DNA from: Candidatus Parcubacteria bacterium
Lineage (GTDB): Bacteria; Patescibacteriota; Minisyncoccia; UBA6257; 2-01-FULL-56-20
Assembly (NCBI GenBank): GCA_027450205.1
Contig: DAIDJL010000004.1
Location: forward strand, 268,413-319,946
DNA length: 51,534 nt
Reading direction: 5' to 3'
How positions within the stretch are numbered: position 1 is the first letter of the stretch; every line of letters begins with the position of its first letter. The notes below the pieces were generated by a model that did no database searches, was not told the DNA's origin, and saw nothing but the letters and a program-made list of their open reading frames with translations. This document shows, in pieces, positions 8,092-17,857 of the stretch. The translations under genes and the position numbers were made by a program.

Positions 8092-8666
8092 AACAAACCG
8101 ATCAATAGATCTCGAAGCTTCTTATTATGGTACATCACGGTCATAACGCCATACTGGCTTTTCTTCCGGTAGGTACCCAACGATCTCGCCTTCGTGACGA
8201 TAGGTCTATTTATCTGGTCTCTATGTATATTAAGTTTTTTTATCCAAAAGTCCAGCGCTATCGCTGGATCTATATCGGTAAATAATTGAAGTCCAAATTT
8301 TAGGTCATCTCTATCTATATTGAACGTCAAGACAAGAAATCTAATAAAAACTTCAATGAGCGCAGGATCTGTGTTCCCTAATCTTACCGAGTTTAAGTTT
8401 GTTTTATTGCCTTCGCCCCAATATAATCCGATTCCTAGTCCAAATAAGTTGATTTCTTCTAATGTTTTGGGTTTATGGAAAGAGAATGGGTCGCCGGCTG
8501 GGTTCCGCTTAACATAGGTTGCCTCACCATGAGACCGCGTAGGAATTTTATATTTCTGAATCCAATACGATATCGTATTTTGCGAACAATTAAACTTATC
8601 TGCGATTTCTCGCATGGATTTCTTTTGTTCAAGATATAGGATGGAAAGCGTCGATTTATCGAACAT
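8082..8666 (-). CDS. HTH plus LAGLIDADG-like homing-endonuclease-related protein
   Basis: SMREIADKFNCSQNTISYWIQKYKIPTRS HTH, then LFGLGIGLYWGEGNKT (degenerate LAGLIDADG); stop TAG lies inside the tRNA-Thr gene. Confidence 0.7.
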   Translation of the reverse strand: MFDKSTLSILYLEQKKSMREIADKFNCSQNTISYWIQKYKIPTRSHGEATYVKRNPAGDPFSFHKPKTLEEINLFGLGIGLYWGEGNKTNLNSVRLGNTDPALIEVFIRFLVLTFNIDRDDLKFGLQLFTDIDPAIALDFWIKKLNIHRDQINRPIVTKARSLGTYRKKSQYGVMTVMYHNKKLRDLLIGLLPL

Positions 8667-8723
8667 CATCCGCATTATAGCAATGCGGGATTAAAAAATG
8701 ATTAAATAGAGCCCGCCGTTCTT

Positions 8724-9353
8724 TTACTCCTTCAGCTTCATTGACGCCAATATGCCGTTGAAGACGGAAAGATCGGCGCTTGCCGCAGCGTCGCCTGCCG
8801 GATACGAGAAATATATCTTCCACAGCTCGGTGCCGCGGAGGCAATAGAGTGAAATATTTTGCGCGGTAGCGCTCTGGGAATAATTGGCCCGATACGTTGC
8901 TTTTGTGCACGCGACGCCATCCACCGCCGTGGTGGAAGATGCCACGTCTGTGGCGTTCATAAGCTCGGTTGCTATGATGTTCTCAACTGGGCCATACGAC
9001 GTAGTGGTCGCTATGGCGAGCTGAGCGCCGCCAGCCGGTATCACCCCGCCGGCTTTATATTTGCCACTGAAATCGTCCATCAATAATGGCATCGCGGAAG
9101 ATATGGTCCACGCGCCCGGATAGGTAAAAGAGAATGACACGCCGGAGTAGCTCTTTGGCGTATTGGTGGAGATCACAATCGAGAGCCCGGAGGAACTCGC
9201 CGTGGACGTGGCGGTTTGCGGAGCAGTGGACGTCGGAGCCGTACCATTAGAAACCTCCGGCGCTTTTGCCTTATTGCCGAACGCAAATATCCCCAACACG
9301 ACCACAATGATCACCACAAGAGCAATGACGATCGCGAGTTTCTTTTTGTTCAT
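8724..9353 (-). CDS. Membrane-anchored/exported protein of unknown function
   Basis: MNKKKLAIVIALVVIIVVVLGIFAFG anchor plus Thr/Ser/Ala linker; ATG 6 nt after TATAAT. Confidence 0.75.
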   Translation of the reverse strand: MNKKKLAIVIALVVIIVVVLGIFAFGNKAKAPEVSNGTAPTSTAPQTATSTASSSGLSIVISTNTPKSYSGVSFSFTYPGAWTISSAMPLLMDDFSGKYKAGGVIPAGGAQLAIATTTSYGPVENIIATELMNATDVASSTTAVDGVACTKATYRANYSQSATAQNISLYCLRGTELWKIYFSYPAGDAAASADLSVFNGILASMKLKE

Positions 9354-9376
9354 TTCGCCATTATACAATATTTTCA

Positions 9377-9784
9377 TCAGGATAAATAGCCCTCATCAAT
9401 GATCTTTTTTGCATAAATATCTATATTTGGATGCTGTCTTAATTCTTCGAGTGAAAGCCATTTATATGCGACGTTCTCGGTGATATCGAGGATCGGCTCT
9501 CCGGCTGTCTCACCGACATACGAAAGCCGTACCACATGTTTTTCCTCGTTAGGAATGATATCTTGCGCGTAAACAAGCTTCGGTTCTGAAGTTATTTCAA
9601 GCTGAGTTTCTTCCTTCACCTCTCGTCGCAAATTCTCGATCAACAACGATCCCGGATTGATGCGACCACCAGGAATGTCCCACTCCCCCTTGACCCCCGG
9701 ATACTTTTCCGGTGAGCGGCGCATAAAAAGATATTTCCCGGCGGGATTTCGGAGAAAGATTTTGACGCCGACCTGGAGGATCAT
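9377..9784 (-). CDS. NUDIX hydrolase
   Basis: GGRINPGSLLIENLRREVKEETQL Nudix box. Confidence 0.9.
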   Translation of the reverse strand: MILQVGVKIFLRNPAGKYLFMRRSPEKYPGVKGEWDIPGGRINPGSLLIENLRREVKEETQLEITSEPKLVYAQDIIPNEEKHVVRLSYVGETAGEPILDITENVAYKWLSLEELRQHPNIDIYAKKIIDEGYLS

Positions 9785-10377
9785 GATATTTTTCGAGAAA
9801 TGAAATTTAAATAATTTTTTGATTTCGGCTGAAATTGATCAAAAAAGACGATTTCAAAACCCGTCTTTTTTAGTATATCCCTTAGCTCATCTTTTTTATA
9901 GAAAGCGAACAGTCTCGGCATCCCCACTCCTGAACTGTTCCGATACACTTCCCCTTCGCCCTCAATCATCCCAAGGAAAAATATTCCACCTTCTTTTAAT
10001 ACTCTCTTGATCTCTTCGATCGCTTTTCCAATATCAATCTTTTTAAGATGGAGTAGCGAGGTATAAGCCCAGACACCCTCAAAGGATTCATCTGGGAATG
10101 GAAGCGACATCAGATCTCCTACAACCGAAGCAAGTCCGTTTTGAGAAGATAATTTTACCATTTCTTCCGAAGCGTCAAGGCATGTTATTTCAAGTCTGCG
10201 CTGTTGGAGTATAAGCCCGTCCTTTCCCGGACCGCTTCCAATATCTAAAATTTTTCCGCTTACCAGACCAACAAAAGCATCAATAATTGCGGATGGAAAA
10301 TGCTCCCAAAAATCTTTGGTCTCATTATTATATTCCTTTGCCAGTTCGTTATACGCCTTGATTGTCTGATCATCCAT
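9781..10377 (-). CDS. Class I SAM-dependent methyltransferase
   Basis: ILDIGSGPGKDGLIL motif I; EEIKRVLKEGGIFFLGM. Confidence 0.88.
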   Translation of the reverse strand: MDDQTIKAYNELAKEYNNETKDFWEHFPSAIIDAFVGLVSGKILDIGSGPGKDGLILQQRRLEITCLDASEEMVKLSSQNGLASVVGDLMSLPFPDESFEGVWAYTSLLHLKKIDIGKAIEEIKRVLKEGGIFFLGMIEGEGEVYRNSSGVGMPRLFAFYKKDELRDILKKTGFEIVFFDQFQPKSKNYLNFISRKIS

Positions 10378-10378
10378 G

Positions 10379-10451
10379 AGCCACCTCCCGGATTCGGACC
10401 GGGGACCTTCGCTTTACAAAAGCGTTGCTCTACCAGCTGAGCTAAGGTGGC
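10379..10451 (-). tRNA. tRNA-Thr(UGU)
   Basis: GCCACCT...ACGCT-TTTGTAA-AGCGA...AGGTGGC-T. Confidence 0.9.
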
Positions 10452-10474
10452 TTAACATTCAAAATACTTCCCTA

Positions 10475-10592
10475 TAGTATAGTCAAAAAACGATTATGTA
10501 AATGATGGCGTTCCATACCTGTATGTCTTTGAAGGGCGTCGCGGAGCCGCGAGAGTGGAGATTGTATTTTTAATCGTTTTTTAACTATAATA
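10475..10592 (+). repeat. Imperfect inverted repeat (22-nt arms, 2 mismatches) spanning the divergent tRNA-Thr/dnaE promoters
   Basis: tagtatagtcaaaaaacgatta / taatcgttttttaactataata; internal GATGGCGTTCCATACCTGTATG and CGCGGAGCCGCG. Confidence 0.7.
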
Positions 10593-10646
10593 GAGTGGTC
10601 AATTTAATGTTCTGCATCCTCGCTTGCGGGGGTCAACACGCGAACA

Positions 10647-13600
10647 ATGGAAACCAAATTCACCCATTTACATACGCATTCGCATTATTCCCTGCTCGAC
10701 GGGCTCACAAAGATCCCCCAAATGGTGGCGCGCGCCAAGGAGACAGGAATGGATTCGATCGCACTCACCGATCACGGCGTCCTCTATGGCGCTGTTGAAT
10801 TTTATAAACTGGCAAAGAAGAACGGCATCAAGCCGATCCTTGGTGTTGAGGCGTACATTGCGCCGCGCGACCGGTTCTCCAAGGAGAATGGCGAACGGTA
10901 TTACCACCTGATTCTTCTCGTTGAAAATCAAACCGGGTGGAAGAATCTTATTACCCTTGTTTCAAAAGCCCACCTTGAAGGATTCTATTATAAACCGCGT
11001 ATGGATAAAGATCTCCTGCGCGAACATCACGAAGGGTTGATCGCGCTCTCTTCGTGCCTGGGCGGCGAAGTTGCACGGGCGCTCACCGCCGATCAATACG
11101 AAGAGGCAAAACGCATCGCATTGGAACACCAGGAGATCTTTGGCAAGGGAAATTATTTTTTAGAGATACAAAAGCATCCAAACATCCCCGAATCCGAAAA
11201 GATCGAACCGTTATTGGTAAGATTGTCCGGAGAGACCGGCATCCCGCTCGTCGCCACGCAGGACAGCCACTACACGCACTCGGATGATGCCGAGTATCAT
11301 GACGTGCTGCTTGCGGTGCAGACCGGCAACAAGCTGACGGATGACGACCGGATGACGATGAAGTCGGACGACTTCTCCATCCTTTCGCCGGAGGTGATGA
11401 TGGAAAAATTCTCGAAGATCCCGGGCGGCGCCGAGGCGGTGGCAAGGACGCACGAGATCGCGGAGCGATGCACTATTGAGCTTGAGCTCGGGAAGACCCT
11501 TCTTCCCGATTTTCCAAAACCGGCCGGCAAGACCGCGAACGCGTACCTCCGCGAGCTCATCGAAGAACGCCTGCCGAAAAAATATCCGGCGGGAATACAG
11601 ACCAAAGAACTGCGCGAACGGATGGAATACGAGCTCGGCGTCATCGAAAAGACCGGCTTCGCCGATTATTTCCTTATCGTTCAGGACCTTATTCGCTGGG
11701 CAAAAGATCACGGCATCGCCGTCGGGCCCGGCCGCGGTTCAGCCGCAGGGAGCATCGTCTCATACGTGCTCGACATTACGGATATTGACCCTCTCAAGTA
11801 TGGCCTGCTCTTTGAGCGATTTCTCAACCCTGAGCGCATCCAGATGCCTGATATCGACATCGACTTTGCTGACACCCGCCGCGACGAGGTGCTTGCATAC
11901 GCGCGGCAAAAATACGGCGAGGACCATGTGGCGCGCATCATAACCTTCGGAACGATGGCGGCCCGCGCTGCCATCCGCGACGCCGGACGCGCCATGGGAT
12001 ATTCGTACGCATTCTGCGACCAGATCGCAAAACTGATCCCCTTCAATCCCACACAGGGCATGAAAGAGGGCTGGCTCGACGAATGCCTTAAAAAAGTGCA
12101 GGAACTCAAAACCATCTACGATTCAAATCCTGAGGCGAAAAAACTGATCGACACCGCGCGGCATCTGGAAGGCGTCGCCCGGCACGCGTCGGTGCACGCC
12201 TGCGCGACGGTGATCGCAAAGGACGCGCTCATGGAACGCGTGCCGCTGCAGTTCGCGCCCGGCGAGGAGAATATCATCATCACGCAGTTCGAGATGCACG
12301 CCGTCGAGGATCTCGGCCTCCTTAAGATCGACTTCCTCGGGCTGAAAAACCTGACAATAATAGAGAGCACCATCAACCTCATCAAAGAACTCCACGGCGC
12401 GGTGATCAATATTTCCAACATCCCGCTCGACGACAAGAAAACGTTCGAGCTTTTACAGCGCGGCGATACCACGTCCATCTTCCAATTTGAATCGAGCGGC
12501 ATGCGGCGGTACATGAAAGATATCAAGCCGACGCAGGTGGACGATCTCATTGCGCTCGTGGCGCTCTTTCGCCCGGGACCGATGGAACTTATCCCCACGT
12601 ATATCGCCCGCAAACAGGGCAAGGAGGCCATCCGCTATATCCATCCCCTCATGGAGGAGACGCTCAAAAATACCTACGGGGTCATCGTCTACCAGGAACA
12701 GGTGATGGACCTCGCAACAAAGCTTGCCGGACTCACGCGCGGCGAAGGCTATCTGCTTGTCAAAGCGGTGGGAAAGAAAATCAAATCCCTGCTTGATGAA
12801 CAAAAAGAAAAATTCATCAACGGATGCCTTAAAAATAACATCCCGAAGAAGGTCGCCGACCAGGCGTGGGAGCTTATCGAGCCATTTGCCCGTTACGGAT
12901 TCAACCGCGCGCACTCCGCATGTTATGCCATGATCGGATATCGCACGGCATATTTGAAGGCGAATTATCCGGAGGAGTTCACCGCCGCGGTGCTGAATTC
13001 GGAAATGAGCGACATTGAGCGCATCTCATTCCTCATCCAGGAGGCAAAAACCGCCGGCGTAGAGATCCTGCCGCCGGACATCAACCGCAGCTTTATCAAC
13101 TTTACGCCGGAAGGACCGAAGATCCGCTTCGGCCTGCTCGCCATCAAAAACGTAGGCTCCGAGATCGCTCGCGCGATCATAGAAGAGCGGGCGCGGGGCG
13201 GTCCTTTTGAAAGTTTCGACAATTTTTTGAGCCGCATCCAGCATAAGGATCTCAATAAGAAATCACTTGAAAGCCTGGCAAAGAGCGGTGCGTTCGATTC
13301 GCTCGGCGTGGAACGAAAACAGATCCTTGAGAACATGGAGGAGATCCTGCGTTTTGTGAATGCGCTCAAACGCAGCGGCGCGGCGCAGGCGAATTCGCTT
13401 TTTGGCATGTCGGCACCGACAATCACGCTAAAGTTGAAACCGGCGACCCCCGCGACGAGCGGAGAGAAACTTATCTGGGAAAAGGAGCTTATTGGGTTTT
13501 TCATTTCCACGCACCCGATGACGCACCATGCGGCAACGATCGACCATTACCGGTGCAAGCCGATCAGCGAGATCGCGGCGATGAGCGACGAGAAAACGAT

Positions 13601-13847
13601 CGTCCGCACCGCCGGCCTCGTTTCAAAAGTAAAGAAAATATTCACCAAGAGCGGCCAGCCGATGATCTTCGCCACCATCGAAGACAACCGGTCCAGCCAG
13701 CCGATGGAGGTCGTGGTCTTCAACAGCGTGCTCGAGAAGACGTCGCCAGCGTGGGTGGAAAATGCATGCGTCATCGTGGACGGCCGCGTATCGCACCGTG
13801 ATGGCGAAACAAAACTGCTCTGTGAAAACGCGAAGAAATTGGAATAA
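10647..13847 (+). CDS. dnaE: DNA polymerase III subunit alpha (PHP domain, C-terminal OB fold)
   Basis: FTHLHTHSHYSLLDGL; GPGRGSAAGSIVSYVLDITDIDPL; PDIDIDFADTRRDEV; FNRAHSACYAMIGYRTAYLKANYP. Confidence 0.98.
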   Translation: METKFTHLHTHSHYSLLDGLTKIPQMVARAKETGMDSIALTDHGVLYGAVEFYKLAKKNGIKPILGVEAYIAPRDRFSKENGERYYHLILLVENQTGWKNLITLVSKAHLEGFYYKPRMDKDLLREHHEGLIALSSCLGGEVARALTADQYEEAKRIALEHQEIFGKGNYFLEIQKHPNIPESEKIEPLLVRLSGETGIPLVATQDSHYTHSDDAEYHDVLLAVQTGNKLTDDDRMTMKSDDFSILSPEVMMEKFSKIPGGAEAVARTHEIAERCTIELELGKTLLPDFPKPAGKTANAYLRELIEERLPKKYPAGIQTKELRERMEYELGVIEKTGFADYFLIVQDLIRWAKDHGIAVGPGRGSAAGSIVSYVLDITDIDPLKYGLLFERFLNPERIQMPDIDIDFADTRRDEVLAYARQKYGEDHVARIITFGTMAARAAIRDAGRAMGYSYAFCDQIAKLIPFNPTQGMKEGWLDECLKKVQELKTIYDSNPEAKKLIDTARHLEGVARHASVHACATVIAKDALMERVPLQFAPGEENIIITQFEMHAVEDLGLLKIDFLGLKNLTIIESTINLIKELHGAVINISNIPLDDKKTFELLQRGDTTSIFQFESSGMRRYMKDIKPTQVDDLIALVALFRPGPMELIPTYIARKQGKEAIRYIHPLMEETLKNTYGVIVYQEQVMDLATKLAGLTRGEGYLLVKAVGKKIKSLLDEQKEKFINGCLKNNIPKKVADQAWELIEPFARYGFNRAHSACYAMIGYRTAYLKANYPEEFTAAVLNSEMSDIERISFLIQEAKTAGVEILPPDINRSFINFTPEGPKIRFGLLAIKNVGSEIARAIIEERARGGPFESFDNFLSRIQHKDLNKKSLESLAKSGAFDSLGVERKQILENMEEILRFVNALKRSGAAQANSLFGMSAPTITLKLKPATPATSGEKLIWEKELIGFFISTHPMTHHAATIDHYRCKPISEIAAMSDEKTIVRTAGLVSKVKKIFTKSGQPMIFATIEDNRSSQPMEVVVFNSVLEKTSPAWVENACVIVDGRVSHRDGETKLLCENAKKLE

Positions 13848-13945
13848 ACTTCTGCCGCCCAGATATATTGACAAAAACAAATAGAAGTGGATAGAATATC
13901 CGCGGTTGACTTGTAAGCCCAAATTTCATTTCCGGAGGAAACACC

Positions 13946-14278
13946 GTGAAGGATGGAAAACGAATTAACACCCGAACACCCGAAGAACAGCTGATCTTAA
14001 ATGAATATCTTCGCGTGGCACTTACGGCAACACGCCGCATTCTTGAATACGACGGGCTGCTTTTAGAGGTTTTCACCCGCCTCGTCATTGACGAGGAGCA
14101 GTTCATCCAGGTGTACCGCGACCTACGTACGCGATTCGGAAAAACATTCACAAAAAAGAAGCTGACCCTGCTCAAAGAACAGGCCACCCAGCGCGTCCGT
14201 TTTTTTCTTCCGAAAAAGATCGAGGTCTTGCTTAAAGAAGAGCACTTCAAGAAAAAATACGGCCATCTGCCGCAGTGA
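13946..14278 (+). CDS. Hypothetical protein, 110 aa, SD-led monocistronic gene
   Basis: TTGACA-N17-TAGAAT promoter upstream, GGAGG before GTG start, terminator after. Confidence 0.7.
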   Translation: MKDGKRINTRTPEEQLILNEYLRVALTATRRILEYDGLLLEVFTRLVIDEEQFIQVYRDLRTRFGKTFTKKKLTLLKEQATQRVRFFLPKKIEVLLKEEHFKKKYGHLPQ

Positions 14279-14306
14279 CCGTCCGGCCCCGGCCGGATCC
14301 ATAGAC

Positions 14307-14335
14307 AACCACCGCTTCCCAAAGCGGTGGTTTTT
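14307..14335 (+). terminator. Intrinsic terminator between convergent genes
   Basis: AACCACCGCTT-CCCA-AAGCGGTGGTT-TTT. Confidence 0.85.
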
Positions 14336-15787
14336 CTATTTCTTCGGACGCATCAACGGGAAAAATACCGTCTCGCGGATGGGCTTGTCCATCAATACCG
14401 CAAACAGGCGCTCGCTCACGCCGAACCCTCCTGCGGGCGGCATGCCGTATTGCAGTGCTTCCAAAAAATCCTCGTCGAGGCGCTGAGCCTCCGCATCCCC
14501 CGCTTCGCGCAGCTTCATCTGCTCCTCAAACCGGGCACGCTGATCATCCGGATCATTCAGTTCCGAAAATCCTTTGCCGAGCTCCGTACCGCACGCGACC
14601 ACCTGGAACCGCTCCACGACCGCAGGGTTCTCCGGATGCCGCTTGGCGAGCGGCTCGATCTCCACGGGCGGATTGGTCAAAAAGCACGGCTGGATGAGGG
14701 CCGGACGGACGGTTTTTTTGAAAATAAGGTCGATAAGGCGGCCCTTGCCCGCACCCTTTTCCGGCTCAAGTTTCAGTTCTTTGGCTTTTTTTAATAATTC
14801 CGCTCGATCAGCGGTAATCGGATCGAGTCCGCCGTTCGCTTTCTTGAACGCCTCCACGTAATCCACGGCCGGCCATTCGCCAGACCAGTCGATCTTCTTG
14901 CCGCCGAACTCCGTGACAAGCCCGCCGACGGTTTTCTCGATCACTTCTTTATATGTCCGTTCCACCAATTTCATCACATCACCGTAGTCGCTGTAAGCCC
15001 AATAGAACTCCAATGCGGTGTAATCCTGGAGATGCTCGCGGTCGATGCCCTCGTTGCGGAACACACGGCCGATCTCGAAGACCTTATCATACCCTCCCAC
15101 GAGCAGGCGTTTCAGCGGTAATTCAAGCGAGATACGCAGATAGAAGTCGGCATCAAGTGCATTGTGATGGGTGCGGAACGGCTCCGCTTCGGCACCACCG
15201 GGAAGATTCTCCAATACCGGCGTTTCCACTTCTAAAAATCCCTCCCTTTTTAATGCATTGCGGAACGTTTCCCAAAAAACGGTTTTTTTGCGGAATAGTT
15301 CGCGGAGGTTCTCGCCCGCGATCAGGTCGAGGTAGCGTTTGCGGAAACGAATATCCTCATTCTCCAAACCCTCCCACTTATCGGGCAGCGGCAAAAGGCT
15401 TTTTGAAGCCATTTGCAGCTCATGCGCCTCCAGGCTCTTCTCGCCACGCTTAGTAATAAACAAAGGTCCGGTGACGGAAATAAAATCCCCCATATCGAGC
15501 ACCGAGCGCCAAAAGGCGAGGTCGCTCAACGCGTCATCTTTTAACACCGCCTGGATCTTTCCCGATTCGTCCTCGATGTCGGCAAAAATAATCCTCCCTT
15601 GGTCGCGCAGACTTCGCAGCCGCCCGGTAAGCGAGACTTCCCCACCCGACGCAACCAACGCCTCAAAATCCTTGAGCGCGTGTGCGACCTCGAACGAACG
15701 CTTCACCCGCGCCGGATACGGATCGATGCCGGCCGCCTTTATGGCGTCCAGCTTCTTTCGCCGTTCCTGCACAATATCCTCTAACAT
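14336..15787 (-). CDS. lysS: Lysyl-tRNA synthetase, class II
   Basis: RFRKRYLDLIAGENLRELFRKKTVFWETFRNALKREGFLEVETPVLENLPGGAEAEPFRTHHNALD; GGFGVSERLFAVL. Confidence 0.97.
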   Translation of the reverse strand: MLEDIVQERRKKLDAIKAAGIDPYPARVKRSFEVAHALKDFEALVASGGEVSLTGRLRSLRDQGRIIFADIEDESGKIQAVLKDDALSDLAFWRSVLDMGDFISVTGPLFITKRGEKSLEAHELQMASKSLLPLPDKWEGLENEDIRFRKRYLDLIAGENLRELFRKKTVFWETFRNALKREGFLEVETPVLENLPGGAEAEPFRTHHNALDADFYLRISLELPLKRLLVGGYDKVFEIGRVFRNEGIDREHLQDYTALEFYWAYSDYGDVMKLVERTYKEVIEKTVGGLVTEFGGKKIDWSGEWPAVDYVEAFKKANGGLDPITADRAELLKKAKELKLEPEKGAGKGRLIDLIFKKTVRPALIQPCFLTNPPVEIEPLAKRHPENPAVVERFQVVACGTELGKGFSELNDPDDQRARFEEQMKLREAGDAEAQRLDEDFLEALQYGMPPAGGFGVSERLFAVLMDKPIRETVFFPLMRPKK

Positions 15788-15806
15788 TACTTAATAATAC
15801 CGCGCG

Positions 15807-16265
15807 CTATGCAATCTTCAAAATTTCGTATATCATCACGCCCGCCGGAGTTGTGACACTAATCTTATCTCCCACCTTGTGATCCATGAACGCCTTGCCG
15901 AGCGGAGATTCGTCCGAGATCTTTCCTTCCTCCGGCTTGGCCTCATACTTGCCGACGATCGTATAGACCGACGTCTTTTCACCCTTCTTGATAGTGACCA
16001 CCGATCCGACCTGCACGGCACCGTTGGCCTCCGTTTTTTCTATGATGACCGCGTCTTTCAGCAGATCCTCCAGCTCAAAGATGCGTGTTTCCACGTTTGC
16101 CTGTTCCTCGCGCGCTTCAGCATACTCCGAATTTTCGGAGAGGTCGCCGTATTCTTTTGCCTGCTTCAACCGCTGCGCAACGTCGTTACGACGCTTGTTC
16201 TTAAGCTCATCAAGCTCCGTCTTGAATTCTTCCAAGCGTTCTTTTGTTAAATATTGCTTGCTCAT
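15807..16265 (-). CDS. greA: Transcription elongation factor GreA
   Basis: YLTKERLEEFKTELDELKNKRRNDVAQRLKQAKEYGDLSENSEYAEAREEQ. Confidence 0.97.
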   Translation of the reverse strand: MSKQYLTKERLEEFKTELDELKNKRRNDVAQRLKQAKEYGDLSENSEYAEAREEQANVETRIFELEDLLKDAVIIEKTEANGAVQVGSVVTIKKGEKTSVYTIVGKYEAKPEEGKISDESPLGKAFMDHKVGDKISVTTPAGVMIYEILKIA

Positions 16266-16304
16266 TCTGGTTAATAATAGCCGCCCGATGGCGGTATTGA
16301 ATGG

Positions 16305-17036
16305 TTAAAGGCGGTATTGACCCCTCCATAACCTCCAACGGATTATACAGGTTTCGCCCAGAACATTCAAGTAGGCCGATGCTTTAACGTGCGAACGGGT
16401 GTCGTTGACCCAATGCACCGGTATTTCCTTGATCTTATAGCCCATCCGCTTGGCAAGGGCGAGAATTTCCACGTCAAATCCCCAGCCCCCGATCGTGGAT
16501 ATGGTGAATATCTTCTCCGCCGCTTCGCCGGTAAACGCCTTGAACCCGCACTGCGTGTCCCAGATGCCCCACAGGCCGAGAACGGTTTGGAATATAAGGT
16601 TTCCCACCTTGCCCGGGATCCGGCGATACCATGGTTCCGGCGGATCAAGCTGCGCACCGCTCATTGCGCGCGAACCGATCACCACATCCGCCCCCTCCTT
16701 AAAAAGCGGCATCATCTTCTCAAACTGATCAATGGATGTTGAATTGTCGGCGTCGGTAAAAAGCCGCACCGTGCCCGTCGCAAGCAGCATCCCCTGCCGC
16801 ACCGTGCCGCCCTTGCCGCCATTGTTCTTTATATCGATCAGCTTGAGATTCTTCACCATCTTTGCCATATTCTTTACGATCGTCGAGGTATTATCCGTAG
16901 AACCGTCGTTCACCACCAGGATCTCATACGAAAAATCCACGCTGGCGAGGCGCTTGTCCATGTCGATGAGCGTCTGCGGGATCCGTTCGGCCTCGTTGTA
17001 CGCAGGAATAACGATGGAGAGATATGGCTGAGCCAT
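16305..17036 (-). CDS. Family 2 glycosyltransferase (dolichyl-phosphate glycosyltransferase-like)
   Basis: YLSIVIPAYNEAERIPQTL...EILVVNDGSTDNT...FTDADNSTSIDQF. Confidence 0.92.
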   Translation of the reverse strand: MAQPYLSIVIPAYNEAERIPQTLIDMDKRLASVDFSYEILVVNDGSTDNTSTIVKNMAKMVKNLKLIDIKNNGGKGGTVRQGMLLATGTVRLFTDADNSTSIDQFEKMMPLFKEGADVVIGSRAMSGAQLDPPEPWYRRIPGKVGNLIFQTVLGLWGIWDTQCGFKAFTGEAAEKIFTISTIGGWGFDVEILALAKRMGYKIKEIPVHWVNDTRSHVKASAYLNVLGETCIIRWRLWRGQYRL

Positions 17037-17089
17037 GTACTACCATAATATCACGAATCAGCGTACGACGCTCCCCGATTCACGCGCGA

Positions 17090-17848
17090 TTACACCCTGG
17101 TCAGAATCAATGGACCCGCATCCGTGATCGCCACCGTGTGCTCAAAATGCGCCGCGTGCGAGCGATCCATCGTGCCATAACTTTCATCCTTCAGCTGCAC
17201 GATCGCACCGGCACCGACCGTGACCATCGGTTCTATCGCGATCACCATGCCGGACACAAGCTTTACACCGGTTCCCCGGTCGCCGAAGTTGAACACCGTC
17301 GGATCCTCGTGAAGCGCGCGGCCGATACCGTGCCCGGTCAACCCTTCCGCAATGGAAAACTTATGCTTACGAACCACGCGTTCGATGGCGTAACCGATAT
17401 CGCCAAGCGTGTTGCCGGGTTTTGCCTCTTTTATTCCCGCATAGAGCGATTCTTCGGTGACGGCCATGAGCTTCTTATCTTCGGCAGGAACTTTCCCGAC
17501 GGCCGCGGTGATCGCAGCGTCAAGATAAAATCCTTCGTGCTTCAATCCGAGGTCAAGCTTTACGATGTCGCCGTCGCGCAGAACGTAGTTGGACGGCTGG
17601 CCGTGCACCACGACGTCGTTCACTGACGCGCACAGCGTGTATGGATACGCACGGCGCGCGCCTTCGGGCCGATAGTTCAAAAATGCAGGCGTATCGCCGC
17701 CCTCCGTTATTATCTTTCGAGCGACGCGATCCAATGAAAGCGTCGTAACGCCGGGGCGCACCTCGCTCCTGAGCCGCTGGAGCACGGCGCCGAGGCGGCG
17801 TCCGCCTTCCGCCATGATTTTTATTTCCTGCGGAGTTCGTAATTCCAT
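17090..17848 (-). CDS. map: Methionine aminopeptidase type I
   Basis: MELRTPQEIKIMAEGGRRLGAVLQ...CASVNDVVVHGQPS...TGHGIGRALHEDPTVFNFG. Confidence 0.96.
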   Translation of the reverse strand: MELRTPQEIKIMAEGGRRLGAVLQRLRSEVRPGVTTLSLDRVARKIITEGGDTPAFLNYRPEGARRAYPYTLCASVNDVVVHGQPSNYVLRDGDIVKLDLGLKHEGFYLDAAITAAVGKVPAEDKKLMAVTEESLYAGIKEAKPGNTLGDIGYAIERVVRKHKFSIAEGLTGHGIGRALHEDPTVFNFGDRGTGVKLVSGMVIAIEPMVTVGAGAIVQLKDESYGTMDRSHAAHFEHTVAITDAGPLILTRV

Positions 17849-17857
17849 GTTGTGACG

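Noticed and set aside
16290-16320. Direct repeat ggcggtattga x2 at the end of the GT2 gene
   Set aside because: Two copies 20 bp apart only; too short to interpret beyond a small local duplication.
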